Origin: Intestinibacter sp.
GTDB taxonomy: Bacteria; Bacillota; Clostridia; Peptostreptococcales; Peptostreptococcaceae
Length of the DNA: 28,461 nt
Assembly (NCBI RefSeq): GCF_022780145.1
Contig: NZ_JALEXO010000199.1
Span: 1 to 28,461 of the forward strand
Reading direction: 5' to 3'
Under the pieces are notes generated by a model. That model made no database searches. It saw only the letters and a list, made by a program, of their open reading frames with translations, and was not told the DNA's origin. Both the position numbers and the translations under genes were made by a program. Each line of letters begins with the position of its first letter. Positions within the stretch are counted from its first letter, which is position 1. Shown here in pieces: positions 14,865-23,150 of the stretch.

Positions 14865-15797
14865 TTATATACCTTCCTTTCTTCCAATTAAATAATTTTT
14901 TAAGGATATATTTTTGCCCTTAGCACTTGAAATTATTGGACATGATTTAATTACATTTATCACTTCTTGTTCGTTTTTTTCTATAGGTAAATACGCTATT
15001 ACCAAGCTTTCATTTTGGGGATTTCTCCTAGGTAAAGGTGTAAAAACAGGTTCGTTTTTTTGTCTGTAAAGCCCTAATCTACTGTACAAGTTATAAACTA
15101 TTGTCTGCCTTTGTCCAGGATCTTGTATTATAGAGGCGTTTACATAGCTTTTGTCTTTAGGAATTATCTCGATTCCCACGCCGTATTTTAAAAATCTGTC
15201 CCTATCCTTTTTTAATCCGACATTTGTTATACCACTTAAACCACCTACCTTGAGAATACTTTCATTTTCAAAGCTGATATCTACAATTTTTACATCTGCA
15301 ATATCACCAATAGAATCTCTTCTTATAATCCTTTTTAAAATAAACGCCAACGCTATTCCAACTAAAGTACTAATTATCAATCCAATATTTTGAGATACAT
15401 TGAATTCTGAAGTAATTAAATAATAAAATCCAACTGTAGCAAATGAAGTTATTATACACATATAATTTCTTACCTCATATGTTTTAGCGATTTCTTCTAT
15501 AAATGCATTGCCTCTTTTTACGAGTTGTTTTTCTTCTAATTCAGTCAGTGTATCCCTTCTATTTTCCCTAACCTGTCTAAACTGCTCTCCTGCTAGTGAT
15601 AAAAACGTAATAGACGTATAAGATCTCTCTATTAACGCTGGAACTAATAACGCTCCCAACGAAGATGCTACAAAGGCAAGAACAAGCTGTGAAATTAAAA
15701 CATTCGGCTGCGTTGGGTATTGCTTTTGATCTAAATTTAACATAATCAATCTTGTAATTACTCCTATTATTATTCCTATAAAAAAAACCTTGTCCAT
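14865..15797 (-). CDS. YIEGIA family membrane protein, second copy
   Basis: A 310-residue protein with two N-terminal hydrophobic segments (about 3-20 and 33-55), a cytoplasmic or lumenal stretch with the signature region FIEEIAKTYEVRNY at about residue 98, two more hydrophobic segments near 112-132 and 138-156, then RIIRRDSIGDIADVKI and a soluble C-terminal domain. This is the PF14045 (YIEGIA) layout; the signature here is FIEEIA rather than YIEGIA. The Bacillus relative (YphB/SeaA, as I recall) is sporulation-controlled and acts in spore envelope assembly, beside der and spoIVA as here. It is 17 bases downstream of a paralogue of nearly the same length and is coupled to the small gene 14666-14863. 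Confidence 0.85.
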   Translation of the reverse strand: MDKVFFIGIIIGVITRLIMLNLDQKQYPTQPNVLISQLVLAFVASSLGALLVPALIERSYTSITFLSLAGEQFRQVRENRRDTLTELEEKQLVKRGNAFIEEIAKTYEVRNYMCIITSFATVGFYYLITSEFNVSQNIGLIISTLVGIALAFILKRIIRRDSIGDIADVKIVDISFENESILKVGGLSGITNVGLKKDRDRFLKYGVGIEIIPKDKSYVNASIIQDPGQRQTIVYNLYSRLGLYRQKNEPVFTPLPRRNPQNESLVIAYLPIEKNEQEVINVIKSCPIISSAKGKNISLKNYLIGRKEGI

Positions 15798-15814
15798 TAT
15801 ACACCTCTCAAATT

Positions 15815-16750
15815 TTACTGCTTTATTAAATTTTTATATTCACTCTGCTTACCTTTAGCCACCTCTAAAATAGGTGTGCTCTGTGCTACCTTCTTTATCA
15901 ATTCCATATCATTTAAAATCGGCATAAATACAATCAATACACTTTTTGTTTCTAAATCTACCTTAGATGTTGATACTATATCGTGTTCATCTACATCCTT
16001 GTCTACACCAGTATGGATAAATATATTATGTATAATTGCATCTCTCTGTCCCAAGTCATTTACAACGCCAAAGTCCTTTTTGTCCTTTGGAACTACTTCA
16101 ATCGCAATTCCATTTTTTAAAAATTTATCTCTAGTCGATTTCAAGCCTATATTTGTTATCACGACGTCATTGACCTTCATTATAGGTCCCTCGAAGTATA
16201 TCTTAGCTTCTTTTATATCGGCAATGTCACCTATACTATTTCTTCTGAGTATTCTTCTAAATATCAAACCTATTATCAGAGCAACTAAAATAGCAAGTCC
16301 TGTGCAAAGCCATATATTTTCTCCAAACCTCTTGGCAACCAATATATATACTACGGATGAAAATAATGCTGAAAATAGACTGACATAACTCCTAACCTCA
16401 TAAGTAGAAGATATCTCCTCTATATACGCTATACCCTTGGGCACTAATGCATCCTCATCGATATTATCTAAAGTTATCTTTTCCTGCTTGGATAACCCTT
16501 GAAACTGTTGAATTCCTACAGCCAAAAAAGTAAGCGCTGCAAACTCTTTATCCATAAGAGCAGGAAACGCAATAGCTCCTAATGAAGAAGTAAGTCCCGC
16601 CATTATAATCTGCTCTATATAATCCTGAGGTCTCATCGGGTACTGCTTGTCGTTTACTCTAAGCACTAAAAACCTACACAAAGTTCCTAAAAGTACAGCT
16701 ACTAAAAATGAATGTCTAAACAAAGCTTCATTTAATGCACTCTCTGTCAT
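15815..16750 (-). CDS. YIEGIA family membrane protein, first copy
   Basis: A 311-residue paralogue of the next gene with the same plan: hydrophobic segments at about 12-28, 45-65, 120-137 and 145-163, signature YIEEISSTYEVRSY near residue 103, then RRILRRNSIGDIADIKEAKI and a soluble C-terminal domain ending VAKGKQSEYKNLIKQ. Matching blocks in both copies (KQYP, SSLGA.PALM/I, LRDKFLKxGIxIEVxPKDK-like, DLGQRDAI/DPGQRQTI) show an old tandem duplication. GGAGAG lies six bases before the ATG. It is the first gene of a three-gene unit just after the kinase terminator. A role in spore envelope formation is inferred from the Bacillus homologue only. Confidence 0.85.
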   Translation of the reverse strand: MTESALNEALFRHSFLVAVLLGTLCRFLVLRVNDKQYPMRPQDYIEQIIMAGLTSSLGAIAFPALMDKEFAALTFLAVGIQQFQGLSKQEKITLDNIDEDALVPKGIAYIEEISSTYEVRSYVSLFSALFSSVVYILVAKRFGENIWLCTGLAILVALIIGLIFRRILRRNSIGDIADIKEAKIYFEGPIMKVNDVVITNIGLKSTRDKFLKNGIAIEVVPKDKKDFGVVNDLGQRDAIIHNIFIHTGVDKDVDEHDIVSTSKVDLETKSVLIVFMPILNDMELIKKVAQSTPILEVAKGKQSEYKNLIKQ

Positions 16751-16795
16751 ATCGCACTCTCCTTTGTAAAATTCTATTTAAAATTATTTTGCACA

Positions 16796-16851
16796 AAAGA
16801 AAAAATCTTATGTAAAATTTCTATATATCATAGATTTATTTACATAAGATT
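16796..16851 (-). terminator. Rho-independent terminator after the histidine kinase gene
   Basis: Arms AATCTTATGTAAA (16839-16851 on the minus strand) and its complement (16804-16816) form a 13-pair stem with a long AT-rich loop, followed on the minus strand by TTTTTCTTTT. It ends the ymxH-nrdR-pgeF-two-component transcript 16 bases after the stop. Confidence 0.88.
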
Positions 16852-16866
16852 TTAGATTTATTTTTA

Positions 16867-18168
16867 TTATTTTGTTTCCATCGGGATTGTAACTATAAAA
16901 TTACTTCCAATTCCTAAAATACTCTCGACCGTAATATTACCGCCTAGAGATTTGACCATATGCTTAGTAATAGCAAGCCCAAGTCCTGTTCCCCCGATAT
17001 CTCTACTTCTAGCTTTATCAACTCTGTAAAATCTCTCAAAAATTCTACTTAGCGATTCTTTCGGTATTCCTATTCCGTTGTCTTTAAATTCAATTACTAT
17101 ATTTTGATTTTTCCTGTCGTAGCACTGTCTAACTTCGATTCTTCCATTTTCAGGAGTATATTTTATGCCATTATCGACTAAATTTAAAAATATCTGCTTT
17201 ACATTATCTCTAAATCCTAAAATATGTACATCTTCATCTTCAAAATCATATGTCACTGTTATATTCTTACTTGAAGCTATATACTCTGTTATCTCGTATA
17301 CCTCTTTAAATACATCAAATAGCCTTACTTCTTCATAAGACAAGTCCTGACCATTTTCAATTGAAGAAAGCAATAATATATCTTCAATTAGTCCCTTTAG
17401 CCTATTCGATTCCTTCTCGATTATATCTAAAAAATGGTTTCTAGTATCTTTATTTATATCGTCGTTAATCTTTAAAGTCTCTACAAAGCCTGTAATAGAA
17501 GTCAACGGTGTTTTTAATTCATGACTTACATTAGCCACGAAATCTCTTCTCATATTTTCCAATTTGACAATTTCTGTTATATCTTCAATATTTATAATAG
17601 ATCCTATTATTGCGTGCTTTGAATCCTGCAAATAGACGGGGTCTATTTTTATTCTATAGACCAAATTATTTTTTAAATTTAACTCAATTACTTCATTTTG
17701 AGTACTTCCTACGTATTTTTGAAATACCTCTAATATGCTTTTATCCTTTACAACATTTTTAAAATTTAAACCTTCTAAATTAATTTCTGTATCACTTTTT
17801 AACATTTCTTTGGCTATATCATTTATAAGAAGAATATTCCCTTTTATATCAATCGCCAAAATTCCATGAGATATACTTTTTACTATAGATGTCAATTGAA
17901 GATGCTTGTATTCAACCTCCTCAATTGTGCTGTCCATTATCTGAATCATGTAATTGAAATTTTTAGATAATTCTCCTAATTCGCCTTTTACATATGTATT
18001 TAATCTCGCGTGGAATTCTTTATTACTCACCTTTTTAGAAACTATTGTAAATTCCTTCAAGTATCTGCGTAAGGTTATGGTATATCTTACAAGCAATATG
18101 GCTAAAGCTGTTGTAATAAGCAATACAAAGAAATATACTTCATTTAATTGATATAAGTTTGAATCCAT
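16867..18168 (-). CDS. PhoR-like sensor histidine kinase lacking an extracellular domain
   Basis: A 433-residue kinase. One N-terminal hydrophobic segment (about 11-28) anchors it, followed directly by a HAMP-like linker (about 32-85), a PAS domain (about 92-200: GILAIDIKGNILLINDIA), HisKA with the phosphorylated H216 in VSHELKTPLTS, and an HATPase domain with N box NLVDNGIKY, G1 DNGIGIP and G2 GGTGLGLAI. PhoR/WalK-type kinases usually have two membrane segments with an outer sensor domain; here it is missing, and an in-frame TAG 24 bases before the ATG excludes an unrecognised N-terminal extension. Sensing must then be through the membrane, the PAS domain or a partner. It follows its response regulator by 46 bases. 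Confidence 0.92.
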   Translation of the reverse strand: MDSNLYQLNEVYFFVLLITTALAILLVRYTITLRRYLKEFTIVSKKVSNKEFHARLNTYVKGELGELSKNFNYMIQIMDSTIEEVEYKHLQLTSIVKSISHGILAIDIKGNILLINDIAKEMLKSDTEINLEGLNFKNVVKDKSILEVFQKYVGSTQNEVIELNLKNNLVYRIKIDPVYLQDSKHAIIGSIINIEDITEIVKLENMRRDFVANVSHELKTPLTSITGFVETLKINDDINKDTRNHFLDIIEKESNRLKGLIEDILLLSSIENGQDLSYEEVRLFDVFKEVYEITEYIASSKNITVTYDFEDEDVHILGFRDNVKQIFLNLVDNGIKYTPENGRIEVRQCYDRKNQNIVIEFKDNGIGIPKESLSRIFERFYRVDKARSRDIGGTGLGLAITKHMVKSLGGNITVESILGIGSNFIVTIPMETK

Positions 18169-18214
18169 AAATATTACCTCAACCTTTAACTAAATTAGTC
18201 CCATAATTTCACAT

Positions 18215-18898
18215 TTAACTAATTTTATACCCAATTCCTCTAATAGTTTCTATATATTTTTCTCCATCACTTTCAATTTTTTTTCTTAAATATCTAATAT
18301 GGACGTCTACGGTTCTTGTTTCTCCAAAATATTCATATCCCCATACTTTATCTAATAAAAAGTTTCTGGATAATACCTTTCCTTTATTTTGAATAAGTAA
18401 TTTAAGTAAATCAAATTCTTTAATAGTCAAATCTATCTTTTGATCTTTTTTAGTTACTTCATGCTTTATCAAATCCATTTTTAAATCCTTTACACTTAGT
18501 ACGTCCTCCACTTTATTTGCAGTTATATTATATCTTCTAAGTACAGAATTTATCCTAGCTAGCAATTCCTTTATTCCAAATGGCTTTGTTATATAGTCAT
18601 CTGCGCCTTCTTCTAGTCCCTTGACCTTATCTCTTTCCATATTTTTTGCTGTCAGCATAATAACTGGTGTCTCTTTTAGCTCTTGGTCATTTTTTATCTT
18701 TTTAAGCACTTCCATTCCACTTATATTAGGTAACATCCAGTCTAGAAGTATTAAATTAGGTTTAAATTCCTTTGCCTTATAATATCCTTCAAAACCATCT
18801 TGTGAATAATCAACTTTATATCCATTTACTTCTAAGTTGAATTTTAAAAGCTCTACTATATGCATTTCGTCATCTATAACTAATACTTTTTCCTCCAT
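18215..18898 (-). CDS. OmpR/PhoB-family response regulator
   Basis: A 227-residue regulator. The receiver domain (1-118) has the acidic pair D9-D10, phospho-acceptor D53 in LLDWMLP, T83 and K105 in ITKPF. The C-terminal winged-helix domain has LSVKDLKMDL, LTIKEFDLLKLL, GKVLSRNFLLDKVWGYEY and TRTVDVHIRYLRKKI with the conserved GYKI end, so it should bind direct repeats near promoters. It is most similar in style to PhoP/WalR-type regulators, but regulon identity cannot be read from sequence. It is coupled by position to the downstream kinase, and starts 13 bases after pgeF. Confidence 0.95.
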   Translation of the reverse strand: MEEKVLVIDDEMHIVELLKFNLEVNGYKVDYSQDGFEGYYKAKEFKPNLILLDWMLPNISGMEVLKKIKNDQELKETPVIMLTAKNMERDKVKGLEEGADDYITKPFGIKELLARINSVLRRYNITANKVEDVLSVKDLKMDLIKHEVTKKDQKIDLTIKEFDLLKLLIQNKGKVLSRNFLLDKVWGYEYFGETRTVDVHIRYLRKKIESDGEKYIETIRGIGYKIS

Positions 18899-18911
18899 AA
18901 ATATTACCCCC

Positions 18912-19634
18912 TTATTTTATCTCAATGAAGGTTCCTATTCTCTTTTCTGTTTTATCGTGTTTTCTATATGAAAAAAACTTATCACAATTACAGCTTGTGC
19001 AAATATTCATATTTAATATATTCGACTCTAGTACTCCAAACTCTTTCAATATATATGTATTAATTTTCCATAAATCGAGATAGTATTTTTCATCTTCTAT
19101 TTTATATATTTTTTCGTCGCTATTTGTAACGAGTTTGTTAAATTTTTCAACTAAATCACGAGAGACCTCATAGCAACAGCTACCTATAGATGGTCCTATA
19201 ATTGCTATTACATCTTTGGGATTAGTATCGTAATTATCCTTCATAGCTTTTAAGGTTTTTTCGCATATTTTAGCGTATGTCCCTCTCCAGCCAGCATGAG
19301 CAAGACCTACAGCCTTATTTTTTGTATCGACTAAAACAACTGGCACGCAGTCAGCTGTTAAAATCAAAAGAGGCACGTTTTTTTCATTTGTTATAATAGC
19401 ATCTCCGTCTATTATTTTTCCTATATTATCTCTGCCTATTTTATTTACTATATCCGAATGAATTTGTTTGTTTTTACTTAAGTTTTTTAAAGTAAATATA
19501 TCTTTAAATGTTTTTTGTATATCGTCTTTATTTTTTGCATCTATATTGCTAGTTGTTATAGCTATTTTTACAAAATCTAGTCCTTCTTTATTAATTTCTA
19601 AATAATCGTTTCTATCTATTACAGTTTGTGTCAT
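18912..19634 (-). CDS. pgeF: Peptidoglycan editing factor / multi-copper polyphenol oxidase-like protein
   Basis: A 240-residue protein of the YfiH/YlmD (DUF152) family. The three metal-binding residues of the active site are visible as H59 (KQIHSD), C96 (LTADCVPVV) and H113 (GLAHAGWRG). IGPSIGSCCYEV follows. Family members have been reported as purine nucleoside phosphorylases/adenosine deaminases and as factors that prevent L-Ser misincorporation in peptidoglycan. The start is ATG 19634, one base after the nrdR stop with AGAAGGG upstream; the in-frame GTG at 19643 overlaps nrdR and is less likely. In many Firmicutes this gene (ylmD) is next to ylmE and sepF; here it is some 17 kb away. Confidence 0.92.
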   Translation of the reverse strand: MTQTVIDRNDYLEINKEGLDFVKIAITTSNIDAKNKDDIQKTFKDIFTLKNLSKNKQIHSDIVNKIGRDNIGKIIDGDAIITNEKNVPLLILTADCVPVVLVDTKNKAVGLAHAGWRGTYAKICEKTLKAMKDNYDTNPKDVIAIIGPSIGSCCYEVSRDLVEKFNKLVTNSDEKIYKIEDEKYYLDLWKINTYILKEFGVLESNILNMNICTSCNCDKFFSYRKHDKTEKRIGTFIEIK

Positions 19635-19635
19635 A

Positions 19636-20094
19636 TTAATCACCCTTCTCCATCAAAATATTTTTTAATTCGCTGACAAAAGTATTTATATCTTTAAATT
19701 GTCTATATACAGATGCAAATCTAACATATGATACCTCGTCTATATCCTTTAATTTATCCATCACCATTTCGCCGATTTTATTAGTACTTATTTCTGTTAC
19801 ATAATTTTTATTTATTTCATTTTCTACATAAGAAACTATGCTTTCTATTTGTTCTATTGAAACAGGTCTTTTTTCACAAGACTTTATTATTCCTCTTTTT
19901 ATTTTTTCTCTATCAAATATTTCCCTACTGTTGTCTTTTTTTATCACCATTATAGGTGTTGTTTCAATTGTTTCGTAAGTTGTGAATCTCTTTTTACAAG
20001 ACTCACATTCTCTCCTTCTTCTAATAGATTTACTATCTGTATGTCTAGAATCTACTACCTTAGACTCTTTGTAATTACAATATGGGCATTGCAT
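19636..20094 (-). CDS. nrdR: Transcriptional repressor NrdR
   Basis: A 152-residue repressor of ribonucleotide reductase genes. The N-terminal zinc ribbon has C3, C6, C30 and C33 (CPYC and CESC), followed by the arginine-rich RRRREC and an ATP-cone domain (about 46-136) with VIKKDNSREIFDREKIKRG. ATP and dATP binding there controls DNA binding to NrdR boxes. It overlaps the leader of pgeF and follows the PRC-barrel gene by 33 bases. No ribonucleotide reductase gene is in the window. Confidence 0.98.
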   Translation of the reverse strand: MQCPYCNYKESKVVDSRHTDSKSIRRRRECESCKKRFTTYETIETTPIMVIKKDNSREIFDREKIKRGIIKSCEKRPVSIEQIESIVSYVENEINKNYVTEISTNKIGEMVMDKLKDIDEVSYVRFASVYRQFKDINTFVSELKNILMEKGD

Positions 20095-20127
20095 TTTATT
20101 CCTCCTTAGCTAGATAAGATTTAAAAT

Positions 20128-20394
20128 TTAAATATCAATTTGGTCTGTATCAAAATTTAAGCTTGAACCTATATTTACAAGTATAGTATCGTATCCTATT
20201 CTCAAAATATCCTTCCAAAATACAGCTTCAATATCTACACCTTTAGAAAAAAAGCTTCCTGATGCTCCTGTTATCGAAAAAGATGATACCTTTCCATTTT
20301 CAATATCTAAATCTATATCTGTTATAAAACCTAATTTCTTACCATTTTTTACATTTATTATTTCTTTTTCCATAATATCTGATATTCTCATCAT
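20128..20394 (-). CDS. YlmC/YmxH family PRC-barrel protein
   Basis: An 88-residue PRC-barrel protein beginning MMRISDIMEKEIINVKNGKKLG and containing FITDIDLDIENGKVSSFSI, the hallmark of the YlmC/YmxH family, whose members are found in spore formers and are often annotated as sporulation proteins. Their function is undefined; PRC barrels generally mediate protein contacts. AGGGGGA lies eight bases before the first ATG. It heads the operon with nrdR, pgeF and the two-component genes, and lies after sigG, which in turn follows sigE. Confidence 0.88.
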   Translation of the reverse strand: MMRISDIMEKEIINVKNGKKLGFITDIDLDIENGKVSSFSITGASGSFFSKGVDIEAVFWKDILRIGYDTILVNIGSSLNFDTDQIDI

Positions 20395-20510
20395 AGTTAA
20401 ATTCCCCCTTAAAAGATTTTCTTATACTTATATAAGTTTATTATTGATCACGGGAAAAAATTCACTACGATATTGTCTATAAATTTTATAATTATTTTCC
20501 TTTTAGTTTT

Positions 20511-20538
20511 ATTTTACACATTATCGAAAAATAATCAA
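20511..20538 (-). promoter_or_regulatory. Possible promoter of the ymxH-nrdR operon
   Basis: On the minus strand TTGATT (20533-20538), 16 bases, and TAAAAT (20511-20516), directly after the sigG terminator. The leader would be about 110 bases and would contain a 12-base palindrome ACTTATATAAGT (20426-20437). In this AT-rich DNA such matches arise by chance, so support is moderate. Confidence 0.4.
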
Positions 20539-20566
20539 ATTTTTTAGCAATTTGTAGATATTTTGT

Positions 20567-20620
20567 AAAAATAAAACTGCCATAAAGCGATTATTAAGTC
20601 GCTTATACGACAGTTTTATT
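20567..20620 (-). terminator. Rho-independent terminator after sigG
   Basis: A long stem of about 21 bases per arm (20570-20590 and 20599-20620) with an eight-base loop; the minus strand reads AATAAAACTG...CAGTTTTATT and runs into TTTTATTTTTA. It ends the spoIIGA-sigE-sigG region 18 bases after the sigG stop. Confidence 0.93.
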
Positions 20621-20638
20621 TGCTTTCGATGTTTTATT

Positions 20639-21412
20639 TTAGATATACTTTCTCATGTTTTTTAGGGCATTTTTTTCGATTCTAGATACTTGCGCCTGCG
20701 AAATACCTATTTCATCTGCCACTTCGATTTGAGTTCTTCCTTTATAAAATCTTAAATCAAGGACTAATCTCTCCCTTGAACTCAATTTTTTTATAGCCTC
20801 CTTTAATGCTATCTCCTCTAGCCAGTTTTCGTCTGTGTCTTTTTTGTCCTGTACCTGATCCATTACAAATATAGCATCTCCATTGTCCTGATAAACTGGA
20901 TCAAATAAAGATATAGGATCCTGTATAGCGTCGAGAGCCATCACTACTGACTCTACCTCCATGTCTAATTCCTTTGCAATCTCTGAAATAGTAGGCTCTT
21001 TTGAATTAGTCCTTATAAGTCTCTCTCTGACTTGCAGAGCTTTATAAGCTATATCTTTTAGAGAACGTGAAACTCTAATCGGGTTATTATCCCTAAGATA
21101 TCTCCTTATCTCTCCTATAATCATAGGAACAGCGTAAGTAGAAAATCTTACATTTTGACTTAAATCGAAATTATCAATAGCTTTTATAAGTCCAACACAT
21201 CCTATTTGAAATAAGTCATCTACGTTTTCTCCTCTATTATTGAATTTTTGTATAACACTTAGAACTAATCTCAAATTGCCCTTTACAAATTTTTGTCTAG
21301 CCTCCTGATCACCTTGCTTAATCTTTACTAACAGCTCTCTCATTTGATCGGCTTTAAGTACAGGAAGCTCTGATGTATTTACACCACAAATCTCAACTTT
21401 ATTTATAATCAT
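20639..21412 (-). CDS. sigG: RNA polymerase sporulation sigma factor G
   Basis: A 257-residue sigma factor that directs late forespore transcription. The N-terminal EICGVNTSELPVLKADQM is diagnostic of sigma-G and contains the segment bound by its inhibitors. Region 2 has NLRLVLSVIQKFNNRGENVDDLFQIGCVGLIKAIDNFD and VRFSTYAVPMIIGEIRRYLRDN; region 4 has SSRERLVLDLRFYKGRTQIEVADEIGISQAQVSRIEK. It lies 88 bases after sigE with no terminator between, so part of its mRNA may come by read-through from spoIIG, as in other Firmicutes, with a forespore promoter expected in the gap. I could not find a convincing sigma-F consensus there. Confidence 0.98.
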   Translation of the reverse strand: MIINKVEICGVNTSELPVLKADQMRELLVKIKQGDQEARQKFVKGNLRLVLSVIQKFNNRGENVDDLFQIGCVGLIKAIDNFDLSQNVRFSTYAVPMIIGEIRRYLRDNNPIRVSRSLKDIAYKALQVRERLIRTNSKEPTISEIAKELDMEVESVVMALDAIQDPISLFDPVYQDNGDAIFVMDQVQDKKDTDENWLEEIALKEAIKKLSSRERLVLDLRFYKGRTQIEVADEIGISQAQVSRIEKNALKNMRKYI

Positions 21413-21500
21413 AAATTTCAGTCCTCTCTTAAAAGATTCTATATATGAAATTATTTACACATCATATATTTTTATACTTTTAATGAGAACTTATTTATTT

Positions 21501-22235
21501 TTATAAAAATTTTTTCATCTCTTTTTTAAGTCTAAAAATAATCTTTTTTTCTAATCTAGAAATGTAAGATTGGGATATTCCAAGGATATTGGCGACTTCT
21601 TTTTGAGTTTTTTCTTTTCCTTTTGTGCTGAGTCCAAATCTTAATTCCATAATTTGCTTTTCTCTATCAGATAATTTATCTAAAGCCATAAATAGTAAAT
21701 TTTTATCTATTTCCTCTTCAATTATCTTATAAACTTCATCGTTATCTGTACCAAGTACATCTGATAATAAAAGCTCATTTCCATCTAAGTCTACATTCAG
21801 CGGCTCGTCAAATGATACTTCTGATTTTTTCTTGTTGTTTTTTCTAAGGCACATAAGTATTTCATTTTCTATACATCTAGATGCATATGTCGCCAGCTTT
21901 ATATTTTTGTTTAAATTAAATGTATTTACAGCCTTTATAAGTCCAATCGTTCCTATAGAGATAAGGTCCTCCATATCTATTCCTGTATTTTCAAACTTTC
22001 TAGATATATAGACTACTAATCTTAGGTTTCTCTCTATTAAAACAGTCTTTATATTTTCATCGTATTCTAGTTTTTGTAATAATTCCCTTTCTTCTTCTAC
22101 AGTAAGTGGTGGAGGTAATACATTTACTCCTCCCATGTAATAAATACTGTCTGGGTTTATCAGCTTTAATTTACTTCCTATTTTGATAAACCTCATAAGT
22201 ATTTTTCTTTTTAAATCCTCTAATAGTAATACCAA
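21501..22235 (-). CDS. sigE: Pro-sigma-E, mother-cell sporulation sigma factor precursor
   Basis: A 244-residue sigma factor precursor. The hydrophobic/basic pro-sequence (about residues 1-32) is followed by YYMGGVNVLPPPLTVEEE, where the Bacillus protein is cut by SpoIIGA. Region 2 (LVVYISRKFENTGIDMEDLISIGTIGLIKAVNTFN; IKLATYASRCIENEILM) and region 4 (SDREKQIMELRFGLS; KEVANILGISQSYISRLE) are intact. The start is TTG 22235, eight bases after AGGAGG, because no ATG is suitably placed. The use of TTG may keep translation low. It is 16 bases after spoIIGA, its activating protease. Sigma-E would in turn drive spoIVA in this window. Confidence 0.98.
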   Translation of the reverse strand: MVLLLEDLKRKILMRFIKIGSKLKLINPDSIYYMGGVNVLPPPLTVEEERELLQKLEYDENIKTVLIERNLRLVVYISRKFENTGIDMEDLISIGTIGLIKAVNTFNLNKNIKLATYASRCIENEILMCLRKNNKKKSEVSFDEPLNVDLDGNELLLSDVLGTDNDEVYKIIEEEIDKNLLFMALDKLSDREKQIMELRFGLSTKGKEKTQKEVANILGISQSYISRLEKKIIFRLKKEMKKFL

Positions 22236-22251
22236 TGAAAAGTCCTCCTTT

Positions 22252-23079
22252 TTAATATAATATCCTTGGATTTAAAATTGCGCTGTATTCCTTATCGTTG
22301 AAATTAGATACTCCAAGAATAATATCGCTTATTTTTTTATCATCGACATTTAGATAATCCGCCTTTATACCTAATATCATGCCTGCATTATTATCTCCAA
22401 CGTGTCTATATGGAATTAATCTAACTCTGCACGAAACCTTTGGGCTTAGATTATCAGTTATTTTTTGGATATCTGAAATATCCATTTTTTCAAAATCATA
22501 ATCCTTGGGTAAAAAATTTTCTAAAAGACTTGCCTTGATTATTACAACATCGCTTTTACTGATGGGATCCTGGAGTAAATTTCCACTATCTAAAAGTGCA
22601 GTACATTTTATATTTTGATCTAGTATTGATATATTTATTTCCTTTGTCACCTGCTCAATATGCTTTAATAATCTAAAATCGTTGATTATTTTTTTCAACA
22701 ATTTACAGCTTACATAAGCACAAATTATAATAAAGGATACTGTCATATGATTTACTCCTGTGAAGTAAATTACAAAATAAGCACTTCCAGATATAAATAT
22801 ATTTACTAGATAAAAGCTAAAAAGGATTTTAACAAACTCCCTTTTATCTGTTACATTAAAAGAAATTAGAACTATCAATACTATAAATACAAATTTAGAA
22901 GGTAGAGTAAAAAAAATTTCTAATTCTTTATAAATATACATAACACTGTAGATAGTCCCTATTACTGCACCTAGTATTTGCCTGTATTTTTTGCTGTATA
23001 CCTTAGTAATAGAAGTCGTACAACTTATAATAATATAGTTAATCAGTAAGTTTTCAAAAATATAGTAATCTAAATACAT
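22252..23079 (-). CDS. spoIIGA: Sporulation sigma-E factor-processing peptidase SpoIIGA
   Basis: A 275-residue aspartic protease in the septal membrane that cleaves pro-sigma-E in the mother cell. The N-terminal half (1-130) has five hydrophobic segments; the C-terminal half is the protease domain with the active-site motif ALLDSGNLLQDP and its catalytic D164, as in retropepsin-like enzymes acting as dimers. VSCRVRLIPYRHVG and MILGIKADYLNVDD match the family. In Bacillus it is triggered by SpoIIR from the forespore. It heads the spoIIGA-sigE-sigG set with a candidate Spo0A-controlled promoter at 23151-23197. Length is slightly less than the Bacillus protein (309). Confidence 0.97.
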   Translation of the reverse strand: MYLDYYIFENLLINYIIISCTTSITKVYSKKYRQILGAVIGTIYSVMYIYKELEIFFTLPSKFVFIVLIVLISFNVTDKREFVKILFSFYLVNIFISGSAYFVIYFTGVNHMTVSFIIICAYVSCKLLKKIINDFRLLKHIEQVTKEINISILDQNIKCTALLDSGNLLQDPISKSDVVIIKASLLENFLPKDYDFEKMDISDIQKITDNLSPKVSCRVRLIPYRHVGDNNAGMILGIKADYLNVDDKKISDIILGVSNFNDKEYSAILNPRILY

Positions 23080-23150
23080 TAGATTTTCCCCTTTTCCTTA
23101 CTTAATCGTGTTATATGTTTAAAAAATTAATTAAATATTTTCTTAAATAT

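Noticed and set aside
15577..15804. Overlapping 75-codon minus-strand frame in the second YIEGIA gene
   Set aside because: It overlaps the start of a convincing gene in another frame and has no conserved features.
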